DNA from: DASPOJ01 sp050014395
Lineage (GTDB): Bacteria; Acidobacteriota; Terriglobia; Acidiferrales; UBA7541
NCBI GenBank assembly: GCA_050014395.1
Contig: JBEKDK010000104.1
Location: 1-11,255 of the forward strand
Direction: 5' to 3'
Length of the DNA: 11,255 nucleotides
Below the pieces are notes generated by a model that was not told the origin of the DNA, did not search any database, and saw only the letters and a list, made by a program, of their open reading frames with translations. The translations under genes and the position numbers were made by a program. Below, piece by piece: positions 1-7,222 of this stretch. Every line of letters begins with the position of its first letter. Position 1 is the first letter of the stretch.

Positions 1-300
1 GAAACAAAGAAGCAAGACGCCGCAGTGGATTCCGCGCAAGCGAATCTGACGCTGGCGACGGATCGTTACAAAGTCGGCGTGGATCCCTATCTAAACGTGA
101 TCACCGCGCAGACGACACTTCTGGGCAATCAACGCACGGCGCTCGATCTTCGGATGGAGCAAATGACCGACAGCGTTCAATTGATCGAAGCGCTCGGCGG
201 CGGTTGGGACGCTTCGCAGTTGCCGTCTCCGAAGGACGTGCGCTCGGCGGCAGCGCCACCATCGCAGGCTTCCGCCCCAGCGAGTCCCTCTAACAAGTAG
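1..300 (+). CDS. TolC/NodT-type outer-membrane efflux protein, C-terminal fragment
   Basis: Only the last 99 codons are in the window; the frame is open from base 1 and ends at TAG. The visible part carries the closing signature of outer-membrane efflux factors: a long helix with a YKVGVDPYLNVITAQTTLL-type segment (about residues 22-40 of the fragment), then a second helix ending in IEALGGGW (about residues 62-69). In this family these helices form part of the periplasmic tunnel that docks with RND or ABC pumps and an adaptor protein. A tail rich in Ala, Pro and Ser (about 30 residues) follows and is probably disordered. The partner pump genes would lie upstream, outside the window. The gene converges on the LacI regulator with only 10 bp between stop codons, so it is probably unrelated to the sugar locus. 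Family is confident; substrate is unknown. Confidence 0.9.
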   Translation, partial: ETKKQDAAVDSAQANLTLATDRYKVGVDPYLNVITAQTTLLGNQRTALDLRMEQMTDSVQLIEALGGGWDASQLPSPKDVRSAAAPPSQASAPASPSNK

Positions 301-310
301 CCTGCCAAGA

Positions 311-1402
311 TTATCCTGCGCGTTCGTGGAGCGGCTTCGAGTGCGTCGAGTGATTTTTTCTTTGCACTTCGCGAAAGAGGAATAGGTTCGAGCGCAGCGC
401 GATGCCGGGATTCAGGTAGTTGGTATGCGGGATGGCAATTCCGTTCAGCAGAAAATCGGCCAGCAAACGGACTGCGGTCTGCCCCTGTAAGAAAGGGTCC
501 TGGTAAATCGACGCTTGAATTGTTTTTTGTTTGAAGTAGGGCACCATTTCAGGGAAAAGATCGGTAGTGATCAACTGCACATGGCCGGCGCGCTTATACG
601 CGCGCAGAGCCCGGCATACCGGCAAGCAGTTCACCGTGCTGACGTAGATGCCGCCCAAGTCCGGATGCGCGGCCAGCAATCCGCACGTCTTGCGATAGCT
701 TTCTTCCGCGGATTCGTGCGCCTCAACAACATCGACGATCTTGCCGCCAGAGCATTCTTTTTCAAAGCCGGCGCAAAACGCTTGCGTCTTTAGCCGATGC
801 TCCTCTGCCGTGAGCATGCCGGTGAGGAGCGCAGCTTTGGCGCCGGGGCGCACGAACTTGGCCATTAGTTCGGCAGCCAGGCGTCCGCTGAGCTGGGGAT
901 CGACGCACACCACGCCGGAGCGCCGGCTTTGCGGCGCATCCGTGGTGATGCATATCACGCGCACATTTTTCTTTTCCGCTCGATCGATCGAGGCTTTGAC
1001 GGCGTTTGGGTTTCCCGGAGTGACGATCAAAGCATTTACGTCGCGGTCCAGCAGCTCGATCACGCGATCCTTTTCCCCCGCGCCCAGGCTGGGAACCGGC
1101 CTATAGATGATCTCGACGCCCAGTCCGTTCACGCGGCGCGCCTCATCGAAGATTCCCGCGCGCATCTGGTCGTAAAAAAAGCGAATTTCTTCGGGGATGC
1201 AAACTCCGATTCGCAGGCTGGCGCGGCCGATCGAAAGAACACGGGCCGCCAGATGGGGCGTGTAGGATAGGCGCTTGGCGATGCGCAGAATCTTTTTCCG
1301 CGTGCCTTCGCTGATTCCGGGGCGCCCATGCAAAGCGCGATCCACCGTGCCGGTGGACACGTTGGCAAGTTCCGCGATTTTGTGAACGCCCGTGCGTTTC
1401 AT
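311..1402 (-). CDS. LacI-family transcriptional regulator
   Basis: A 363-aa DNA-binding regulator. Residues 7-55 form the LacI helix-turn-helix, with HKIAELANVSTGTVDRAL as the recognition core and a hinge-helix region (PHLAARVL) after it. TVDRAL replaces the commoner TVSRVL. From about residue 63 (LRIGVCIPEE) to about 345 the protein resembles a periplasmic-binding-type sugar domain; VNALIVTPGNP, VCVDPQLSGRLAAELM and GGIYVSTV are typical strand-loop segments. It should act as a ligand-responsive repressor or activator in the cytoplasm. Its ATG lies 20 bp after the stop of the GH3 gene with no clear Shine-Dalgarno, so it is probably co-transcribed and perhaps translationally coupled. That would make it a candidate autoregulator through the palindrome upstream of GH3. 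The ligand is probably a xylan-derived sugar, but this is inference from neighbours. Confidence 0.94.
   Translation of the reverse strand: MKRTGVHKIAELANVSTGTVDRALHGRPGISEGTRKKILRIAKRLSYTPHLAARVLSIGRASLRIGVCIPEEIRFFYDQMRAGIFDEARRVNGLGVEIIYRPVPSLGAGEKDRVIELLDRDVNALIVTPGNPNAVKASIDRAEKKNVRVICITTDAPQSRRSGVVCVDPQLSGRLAAELMAKFVRPGAKAALLTGMLTAEEHRLKTQAFCAGFEKECSGGKIVDVVEAHESAEESYRKTCGLLAAHPDLGGIYVSTVNCLPVCRALRAYKRAGHVQLITTDLFPEMVPYFKQKTIQASIYQDPFLQGQTAVRLLADFLLNGIAIPHTNYLNPGIALRSNLFLFREVQRKNHSTHSKPLHERAG
331..359 (+). terminator. Weak candidate terminator for the efflux gene
   Basis: A short stem (TTCGA 336-340 with TCGAG 346-350, four Watson-Crick pairs plus one G-U) with a GTGCG loop is followed after three bases by six T residues at 354-359. 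It lies 30-60 bases after the stop of the efflux gene and inside the 3' end of the convergent LacI gene. The stem is short, so this is only a possible rho-independent terminator. Confidence 0.25.
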
Positions 1403-1422
1403 GCGCGTGTTGGCTGGGTGTG

Positions 1423-3840
1423 CTAGCGGGCTGCCACGGTCAGCGTTGTGTCGGTCAAGTCCACCGAGTTTCCGCCAATCATGATCTTAAATGTTCCCGG
1501 CTCGACCACCCGATGCATATCCCGGTTCAAAAATGATAGTTCGTCGAATCCCAATTTAAATGAGACTGTTTGCGTTTGGCCGGGATCGAGCGTGATGCGG
1601 CGGAAGCCTCGCAATTCCTTGACGGGCCGCGTGACGGAACTCACTTCGTCCCGGATGTAAAGCTGCACGATTTCGTCGCCGCGGACTTTTCCGGTATTCG
1701 TCACGTCCACGGATACCGTGGTTGTGCCCTCGGGCCCGATGGTATCCGGCGTGGCGTGCAAATTGGCAAAGGCGAACGTCGTATAGCTCAGCCCCCAGCC
1801 AAACGGATACAGTGGGAGAACCGTGGAGCCGAGATATTCGCGCTTGGCCGAAGGCTTTTGGTAGTAGTAGTCCGGCAATTGCCCCACGTCGTGGGGAACC
1901 GTGATGGGAAGTTTTCCGCCCGGGTTGTAATCGCCGAACAGCACATCCGCGACAGCCGTTCCGCCCGCTTGGCCCAAATACCAACCATCCAAAATCGCCG
2001 GAACATTTTCCGCGATGTAGTTGATGGAGTTTGGGCGCCCATGTTGCAAGAAGACGATCACCGGTTTGCCGAGGGCCAGCATGGCTTTCACAAGATCGTC
2101 CTGATTACCGAGCAGGTCCAGATTGTCGCGATCCCCAGGATGATTTGGAGCCCAGGCCTCGCGCGAAGTTTGTTCGTTGCCGCCGAGCGCGAGAATAATG
2201 ATGTCGGCCTTCTGCGCAACCTTGACGGCTGCCTGGATGCGTTGTGCGTTCAGCACGGGATCGCCGATGACCACTTTGTCGGCATCCCAATTCGGCGGTG
2301 TCTCGGTAATCTTCACGCCTTCCGAGTACAGCACCTCGGCGCTCGATCCGACTTTATTCTTGATTCCTTGAAGGACGCTGACGCCCGGGCTGGACGTGTC
2401 GCTGTAACCGCCCAAATGCACATCGGCGGCATTCGGTCCGATCACTGCGATGCGCTTGTATTTCGAAACGTCGAGCGGCAACAAATTATTGTCGTTCTTC
2501 AGCAAGATGATGGCTTCATGCGCCGCTTGCAGCGCAAGCCGCCGGTGCTCAGGGCTGTTGGTGATTTTCTCCGCGTACCCGGGGTCCACAAAAGGATTGT
2601 CGAAGAGCCCGGCGAGAAACTTCATGCGCAAGACGCGCGCGACCGCCCGGTCCACCATGGCTTCTGAAACGAGCCCTTGATGCACTTGATCGATCAAAGT
2701 GGCGTACGCATTCGCGGAAGGCAATTCGATGTCCACGCCCGCTTCGAGCGCCATTTTAGCGGCTTGCGGGTAGGTGGAAACGACATGGTGCAGATCCTTC
2801 AGATCGGTGATCCCGAAATAGTCGGACACCACCACGCCCTGGAATCCCCACTCGTCGCGCAGCACTCCGGTGAGCAACCATGCGTTGCTGTGCGACGGAA
2901 TTCCGTCAATTTCATTGTAGGAAGCCATGACAGCGCCGACGTGAGCTTCTTCCACCGCGGCCTGGAAGGGCCTGAGGAAATATTCCCGAATGACGCGTTC
3001 CGAGTAGTTGCCCGGCGCGACGTTCGTGCCGCCCTCCGGCTGTCCATGCACCGCGAAATGCTTGGTCGTCGCGAAGATGTGGCCGGCGTCGAGGGTGGGT
3101 CCCGCGCCCTGAAATCCTTCGATCGCTGCGACGCCGATTCGCGAAACCAAATAGGGATCCTCGCCGTAAGTTTCTTCCGTGCGGCCCCAGCGGGGATCGC
3201 GTGCCAGGTCCAGCACCGGCGTCAAGCACTGCGTCGCGCCGCTCGCGCGGGCCTCCGCCGCCGTCGCCGAAAATACGCTGCCGACCAATTGCGTGTCCCA
3301 TGTGGAAGCTAGCGCGATTGCCTGTGGATACTCCGTGCTTCCCGGCGCCACGTAGCCGTGCAAACACTCTTCGTGAAAGATGACGGGAATTCCCAGGCGC
3401 GTGTTGTCCTTGACCCACTTCTGCATGGTATTCGTGAATTCAGCCGTGGAGCGGGGACTGCGGCCTTCGCTGGGGCGCGACATTTCGCCAAGCCCGTACT
3501 TGAGCAGCACGGCCGCGCGGTCAGGGAGAAACGTTCCGTTGTCATCCACAAGAAATATGTTCGGGTCTTTCATGAATGTGCGGTTTTGCCAGATGCTCTC
3601 GAGCTGCGCCACTTTTTCCTCGAGCGTCATGCGCAAAAGCAGATCGGCCACGCGTTGCTCGACAGGCAGGTTGCGATCAAGATAGGGAAGCGTGGCGGGC
3701 GCCGGCGCGCTGGCTGCTGGCGCGCTAGGCGCCGCCGCAGTCTGCGCCGCCGCACCCGGGCTAAACACTAAGGAAAGCGCGAAGAGTAACGCGAGAGAGT
3801 TCATCGAGACGAAAACTGCCATTCCAAACCGGCGCCACAT
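1423..3840 (-). CDS. Secreted GH3 beta-xylosidase/beta-glucosidase
   Basis: An 805-aa glycoside hydrolase family 3 enzyme, full length for the three-domain type. Residues 1-32 form a signal peptide (Arg-Arg, hydrophobic core, cleavage near AAA/Q), followed by an Ala-Pro-Ser linker to about 52. The TIM-barrel domain spans about 55-410 and holds HEECLHGY (156-163), EETYGEDPYL (222-231), KHF (260-262) and the nucleophile Asp340 in VVVSDYFGI. The alpha/beta sandwich domain spans about 440-690; Glu561 in SREAW is the likely acid/base. A fibronectin-III-like domain fills about 717-790. GH3 enzymes release single sugars from non-reducing ends of oligosaccharides. The HEECLHGY and SDY forms resemble the XarB-like beta-xylosidase branch rather than the SDW beta-glucosidases, so xylosidase is favoured from recall of the family. 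Start: ATG with GGGAGG four bases upstream. It is divergent from GH67 and precedes LacI in the same unit. Confidence 0.96.
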   Translation of the reverse strand: MWRRFGMAVFVSMNSLALLFALSLVFSPGAAAQTAAAPSAPAASAPAPATLPYLDRNLPVEQRVADLLLRMTLEEKVAQLESIWQNRTFMKDPNIFLVDDNGTFLPDRAAVLLKYGLGEMSRPSEGRSPRSTAEFTNTMQKWVKDNTRLGIPVIFHEECLHGYVAPGSTEYPQAIALASTWDTQLVGSVFSATAAEARASGATQCLTPVLDLARDPRWGRTEETYGEDPYLVSRIGVAAIEGFQGAGPTLDAGHIFATTKHFAVHGQPEGGTNVAPGNYSERVIREYFLRPFQAAVEEAHVGAVMASYNEIDGIPSHSNAWLLTGVLRDEWGFQGVVVSDYFGITDLKDLHHVVSTYPQAAKMALEAGVDIELPSANAYATLIDQVHQGLVSEAMVDRAVARVLRMKFLAGLFDNPFVDPGYAEKITNSPEHRRLALQAAHEAIILLKNDNNLLPLDVSKYKRIAVIGPNAADVHLGGYSDTSSPGVSVLQGIKNKVGSSAEVLYSEGVKITETPPNWDADKVVIGDPVLNAQRIQAAVKVAQKADIIILALGGNEQTSREAWAPNHPGDRDNLDLLGNQDDLVKAMLALGKPVIVFLQHGRPNSINYIAENVPAILDGWYLGQAGGTAVADVLFGDYNPGGKLPITVPHDVGQLPDYYYQKPSAKREYLGSTVLPLYPFGWGLSYTTFAFANLHATPDTIGPEGTTTVSVDVTNTGKVRGDEIVQLYIRDEVSSVTRPVKELRGFRRITLDPGQTQTVSFKLGFDELSFLNRDMHRVVEPGTFKIMIGGNSVDLTDTTLTVAAR

Positions 3841-3868
3841 GAATCCTCCCGCGGAACCTGCACTGCGG

Positions 3869-3895
3869 TTGCAATCGAATCGGCCGTACTATAGG
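3869..3895 (+). promoter_or_regulatory. Possible promoter of the GH67 gene
   Basis: TTGCAA (3869-3874) and TATAGG (3890-3895) are 15 bases apart on the plus strand. Spacing is short and the boxes are imperfect, so this is tentative. Its -10 box overlaps the -10 box of the opposing GH3 promoter, and the start point (about 3902) would fall inside the palindrome at 3899-3912. Confidence 0.35.
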
Positions 3896-3916
3896 CTCCG
3901 TGCACGTGCACGTAAA
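3888..3916 (-). promoter_or_regulatory. Predicted sigma70 promoter of the GH3-LacI unit
   Basis: On the minus strand, TTTACG (3916-3911) and TATAGT (3893-3888) are separated by exactly 17 bases. Transcription would begin near 3881, leaving a leader of about 40 bases before the GH3 ATG. The 14-bp palindrome 3899-3912 fills most of the spacer and touches the -35 box, a classic repressor position. Confidence 0.5.
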
Positions 3917-3918
3917 GG
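3896..3918 (+). promoter_or_regulatory. Operator-like palindrome, copy 1 (GH3/GH67 divergent region)
   Basis: The core CGTGCACGTGCACG (3899-3912) is a perfect 14-bp palindrome centred on a CpG, a hallmark of LacI-family operators. The surrounding 23 bases recur at 7200-7222 with one mismatch (G at 3908, A at 7212). It lies between the -10 and -35 boxes of the GH3 promoter and at the predicted GH67 start point, so one bound protein could control both directions. Binding by the locus LacI protein is inferred. Confidence 0.6.
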
Positions 3919-3989
3919 GCTTTGATTATTCGGCGCGCGGCGTGGTATTCGGGACGCGGCGGCGTTGTTTTGAGGGTCGGAGCGATCTC

Positions 3990-6515
3990 TTGAAACACCT
4001 TCTCCAGACGGCACTTGCGGGAATCCTTCTGCTTGGCGCCGCGCCTCAGTGCTTACGCGCGGAGACCGGCGAAGACGCCTGGCTGCGCTACGCTCCACTT
4101 GATCGTGCCGACGCCGCCCGATACGACGCGCTGCCGGCAAGCGTGAACCTAATCTTCGATTCCATTGTAACGGAGACCGCGCAGAGCGAGTTGATACGCG
4201 GGGTCCAAGGAATGCTGGGAAGAACGCTGCGCGAAGAAAAAGGCGCGCCTACGGAAGCGTCTTTCGTGCTCGGAACAATCGCCGAGGTTCACCTCGCGGC
4301 TCCCACGCTCGCGATCGACGGCAATCTTCACGGCGACGGATTCCTGCTGACGACCGGACGCGTGCACGGATTCGACTGCATCATCATAGCCGGCGCGGAC
4401 GAGCGCGGGGTGCTCTACGGCGTATTCGCTTTCCTGAGCAAGATCGCGCGAAACGAAAACATGTCGGCTCTCAATGATTTAGAGGAACCAGCAGTCCCGC
4501 TGCGCTGGGTGAATGAATGGGACAATCTCAACGGCACAATCGAGCACGGATTTGGCGGCCGCTCAATCTTTTTTGACAACGGCGCCATCCGCACCGACCT
4601 GACGAAAGTGAACGAATACGCCCGCTTGCTGGCTTCGGTGGGCATCAACGGCTGCGCGGTGAACAACGTCAATGCCGACGCGAGAGTTCTGGGCGACGAT
4701 TTTCTTCCGCAGCTCGCGCGCATCGCGTACGTATTCCGCAGCTGGGGAATTCAGCTGGCGATTTCCGTCGACGTCAGCAGCCCTAAAGTTGTCGGCGGTT
4801 TGGATACGTTTGACCCGCTCGATCCGAAGGTCGCCGAATTTTGGCAGGCGAAAACAGACCAGATTTACAACCTGATTCCTGACTTCGGCGGCTTCGTCGT
4901 AAAGGCTGACTCCGAAGGGCGCGCCGGTCCTTCCACCTACGGCCGGACAGCCGCGGATGCGGCCAACGTGATTGCGCGCGCCCTCAAACCGCATGGCGGC
5001 GTCTTGTTCTATCGCGCGTTCGTCTATGACCATCACCTGGATTGGACTGTCCTAAAGAACGACCGCGCCCGCGCCGCCTACGACATTTTCCATCCGCTCG
5101 ACGGAAAGTTCGACGACAACGTCTTCGTTCAGATTAAGAACGGCCCTATCGATTTCCAGGTCCGCGAGCCTGTATCGCCGCTCTTCGGCGGGCTCAAGAA
5201 AACAAATGAAGCCATCGAGTTGGAGGTCGTGCAGGAATACACAGGGCAGGAGCGCCACCTGTGTTTCCTGGTTCCGATGTGGAAAGAAACATTGGATTTC
5301 GATATGCACGTCAACGGAGCGGGCACACCCGTCAAAGCGCTGGTATCCGGCAAAACATTTCACCGCCCGGCGGGCGGATTCGTCGGCGTCTCGAACGTGG
5401 GCCTCGATCCAACGTGGGATGGATATGTGCTGGCGATGGCGAATCTGTATGGATTCGGACGGCTCGCGTGGAATCCGAATTTGAGCGCGAGCGCCATCGC
5501 CGGCGAGTGGACGCGCCTGACTTTCGGCAACGATCCCCTGGTTGTGCGCACGATCACGGCGATGCAACTGGCTTCTTGGCACGTCTACGAAAGTTACACC
5601 GGGCCTCTGGGCGCCGGCACGCTGACAAATATTCTGGGCAGCCATTACGGACCAGCACCTGAATCCGCGGAAAACAATGGTTGGGGCCAATGGCTTCGCG
5701 CGGATCACGAAGGAATCGGCATGGATCGCACGATCGCGACGGGAACCGGCTATATCGGTCAATATTCTCCCGCCGTTCAAAAGTTGTACGAATCCATCGC
5801 GGCCTGCCCCGACAATCTGCTTTTGTTTTTCCATCACGTGCCGTATACGCACGTGCTGCATTCTGGGAAAACGGTGATTCAATACGTTTACGATTCGCAT
5901 TACGACGGCGCGGCCGCCGCGGCGGGCTTCGTTTCGCAATGGGAATCGCTCGCCGGCCGCGTGGACGACGCGCGATACACGGCGGTGCTGGCGCGCCTTG
6001 AATACCAGGCGGGGCATGCCATGGTGTGGCGCGACGCCATCAGCAACTGGTTCCTCGCGAAATCGGGGATTCCCGATGCGCGCGGACGCGTCGGCCATTA
6101 CGCGGATCGCACGGAGGCGGAAGCGATGAAGCTCGACGGTTACGTGGCTTTCGGCGTCACGCCGCCCGAAGCAGCTTCCGGCGCGAAAGCGATACAGTGC
6201 CCCGCACCCGCCGTGAAGTGCTCTGCAACATTTGAGTTCACCGGCGCCGCCGGATGGTACGAACTCGACGTCGAATATTTTGACCAGAAGAACGGCGCAT
6301 CGAAGTTCCGCGTCTTCGTGAACGACCAGACCGTGGACGAATGGGTTGCGGACGATGATCTGCCTGCGATCATTCCCAACGCGGATTCATCAACGCGACG
6401 GCGCATCGCGGGATTGGCGCTTCGCCCCGGCGACGAAATTCGCATCGAAGGAATTCCGGCCGGCCAGGAGCTTGCGCCGCTGGACTACGTCGAGATTTTT
6501 CCGTTAACACATTAG
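3990..6515 (+). CDS. aguA: Secreted GH67 alpha-glucuronidase
   Basis: Alpha-glucuronidase of family GH67, which removes (4-O-methyl-)glucuronic acid from the non-reducing end xylose of xylo-oligosaccharides. From TTG 3990 it is 841 aa. Residues 1-24 form a signal peptide (Lys2, hydrophobic core, LRA/E), so it is periplasmic or exported. WDNLNGTIEHGFGGRSIF (177-194) is a family signature. Catalytic residues: acid Glu309 in KADSEGRAGP, and the base pair Asp388 (NGPIDFQ) and Glu416 (VVQEYTGQ). The spacings of 79 and 28 residues equal those recalled for the Geobacillus enzyme (E285, D364, E392). HHVPYTHVLHSGKT (615-628) marks the C-terminal catalytic domain. About 110 further residues form a beta-rich extension with Cys737 and Cys744. 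The start was chosen because GGAG lies seven bases upstream and a signal peptide follows directly. The longer GTG 3900 start would translate the operator (MHVHVK) and bury the signal peptide 30 residues in. Confidence 0.95.
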   Translation: MKHLLQTALAGILLLGAAPQCLRAETGEDAWLRYAPLDRADAARYDALPASVNLIFDSIVTETAQSELIRGVQGMLGRTLREEKGAPTEASFVLGTIAEVHLAAPTLAIDGNLHGDGFLLTTGRVHGFDCIIIAGADERGVLYGVFAFLSKIARNENMSALNDLEEPAVPLRWVNEWDNLNGTIEHGFGGRSIFFDNGAIRTDLTKVNEYARLLASVGINGCAVNNVNADARVLGDDFLPQLARIAYVFRSWGIQLAISVDVSSPKVVGGLDTFDPLDPKVAEFWQAKTDQIYNLIPDFGGFVVKADSEGRAGPSTYGRTAADAANVIARALKPHGGVLFYRAFVYDHHLDWTVLKNDRARAAYDIFHPLDGKFDDNVFVQIKNGPIDFQVREPVSPLFGGLKKTNEAIELEVVQEYTGQERHLCFLVPMWKETLDFDMHVNGAGTPVKALVSGKTFHRPAGGFVGVSNVGLDPTWDGYVLAMANLYGFGRLAWNPNLSASAIAGEWTRLTFGNDPLVVRTITAMQLASWHVYESYTGPLGAGTLTNILGSHYGPAPESAENNGWGQWLRADHEGIGMDRTIATGTGYIGQYSPAVQKLYESIAACPDNLLLFFHHVPYTHVLHSGKTVIQYVYDSHYDGAAAAAGFVSQWESLAGRVDDARYTAVLARLEYQAGHAMVWRDAISNWFLAKSGIPDARGRVGHYADRTEAEAMKLDGYVAFGVTPPEAASGAKAIQCPAPAVKCSATFEFTGAAGWYELDVEYFDQKNGASKFRVFVNDQTVDEWVADDDLPAIIPNADSSTRRRIAGLALRPGDEIRIEGIPAGQELAPLDYVEIFPLTH

Positions 6516-7139
6516 TCTGGAACCCCACGCCAGCGCCGGCGGCAACTACGACTAAAATCTTGCCTGCCTTCAAGAACGGGCCGTCGAAGAGTCCGGGAAG
6601 AAAGCAGCGCGAGCTGCCAGGGAATACTACAACGCATATCTAAAGGTCCCTCAGTCCTATGGAAAATGGAAAGAGAACACTCTAAGCGATCATTCTTGTC
6701 GGCTGTGTCTCACGTGCTCTGGGCGGCGCGCAGGGCGGGCAAAACCGGCGCCATTTACCCTGGGGGCTCGCGGACCACCTCAGGGACGTGAAAGAACTAG
6801 CCTATTTTGTACAACTTATGCACCAGGAAGCATAGCGACGATGGCGATCAGTTCAGGCTTTTGACAATTGGACCCGTCGGTTTGTCTGCGCCCCAAAGGG
6901 CGCTGTTCTACCCAGGCGATATCCTGTCCAAGTGGGCGTCCACCTGCACCGCAACCGCACAGTTCCGGAGTCGGCTGCTGCTGACATCATGTCCCGATCA
7001 ATTGAAGGAGCCCGCCCAATACCAGGGAAGGTCGACCATCGTCTGGACGGGCAAAAGTGGGTCTTGACCACCAAATGATCGCGGCTTATGACGGGATGCA
7101 GCAGGTGCATTTCTGAACCCCAATTCGGGAAATTTATGC
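6516..7139. other. Intergenic stretch without a supportable gene
   Basis: About 620 bases between GH67 and the ROK promoter. No reading frame here has a convincing start, ribosome site and protein-like content. The frame from 6556 to 6690 gives a short helical, Lys/Ala-rich peptide segment (GKKAARAAREYYNAYLK) without a start codon, then loses protein-like character, so it may be a decayed gene remnant. An 86-codon frame at 6807-7067 looks random. A 6-bp GC stem with a CAAA loop is at 6888-6903. I saw no insertion-sequence ends, tRNA or repeat array. Confidence 0.5.
6888..6903. repeat. Short GC-rich hairpin
   Basis: GCGCCC and GGGCGC form a perfect 6-bp stem around CAAA. The following bases (TGTTCT) are only partly T-rich, so terminator function is doubtful. 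It is about 370 bases past the GH67 stop and could end read-through from that gene. Confidence 0.25.
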
Positions 7140-7167
7140 TTGACATCCGGCGAAATACGAATATAGT
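7140..7167 (+). promoter_or_regulatory. Strong sigma70-type promoter of the ROK-TBDR unit
   Basis: TTGACA (7140-7145) matches the -35 consensus exactly. TATAGT (7162-7167), one base off the -10 consensus, follows after 16 bases. Transcription would start near 7174, giving a leader of about 180 bases before the ROK ATG. This is the best promoter match in the window, and such a strong core promoter would suit control by a repressor; the inverted repeat 7171-7192 and the palindrome element 7200-7222 lie just downstream. Confidence 0.65.
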
Positions 7168-7170
7168 TCG

Positions 7171-7192
7171 GCACACGAATTTAAGGGTGTGC
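7171..7192 (+). repeat. Inverted repeat at the predicted ROK transcription start
   Basis: GCACAC (7171-7176) and GTGTGC (7187-7192) form a perfect inverted repeat around ten AT-rich bases. It covers the predicted start point, so it could be a repressor site or, in RNA, a small 5' hairpin. Its left part, GCACACGAATT, recurs at 8647-8657 just upstream of the receptor gene. A ROK binding site (long, AT-rich centre) is one possible reading. Confidence 0.4.
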
Positions 7193-7199
7193 AATTTCG

Positions 7200-7222
7200 C
7201 TCCGTGCACGTACACGTAAAGG
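7200..7222 (+). promoter_or_regulatory. Operator-like palindrome, copy 2 (ROK-TBDR leader)
   Basis: This copy matches the element at 3896-3918 in 22 of 23 bases. The core CGTGCACGTACACG (7203-7216) is a palindrome with one mismatched pair and the same central CpG. It lies about 33 bases downstream of the -10 box, where a bound repressor could block elongation or initiation. Sharing it with the GH3/GH67 region suggests one regulator for both units. Confidence 0.55.

Noticed and set aside
1570..2667. 365-codon plus-strand frame opposite GH3
   Set aside because: Antisense shadow of a well-supported GH3 gene with strong motifs; its own composition is not protein-like.
5835..5855. Near-palindrome with two CACGTG arms around CGTATACG inside GH67
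   Set aside because: It encodes the conserved HHVPYTHVLH catalytic-domain motif, so the symmetry is explained by coding constraint.
5052..6098. 348-codon minus-strand frame opposite GH67
   Set aside because: Antisense shadow in GC-rich codons; the plus strand carries the GH67 catalytic motifs here.
6807..7067. 86-codon plus-strand frame, and a 120-codon minus-strand frame at 6853-7215
   Set aside because: No ribosome site or recognisable motif for either; the minus-strand frame begins within the palindrome element and crosses the ROK promoter.
7123..7222. A site-specific recombination or mobile-element end suggested by the repeats near the ROK promoter
   Set aside because: No transposase, integrase, target duplication or matching end was found; the repeats fit promoter control better.
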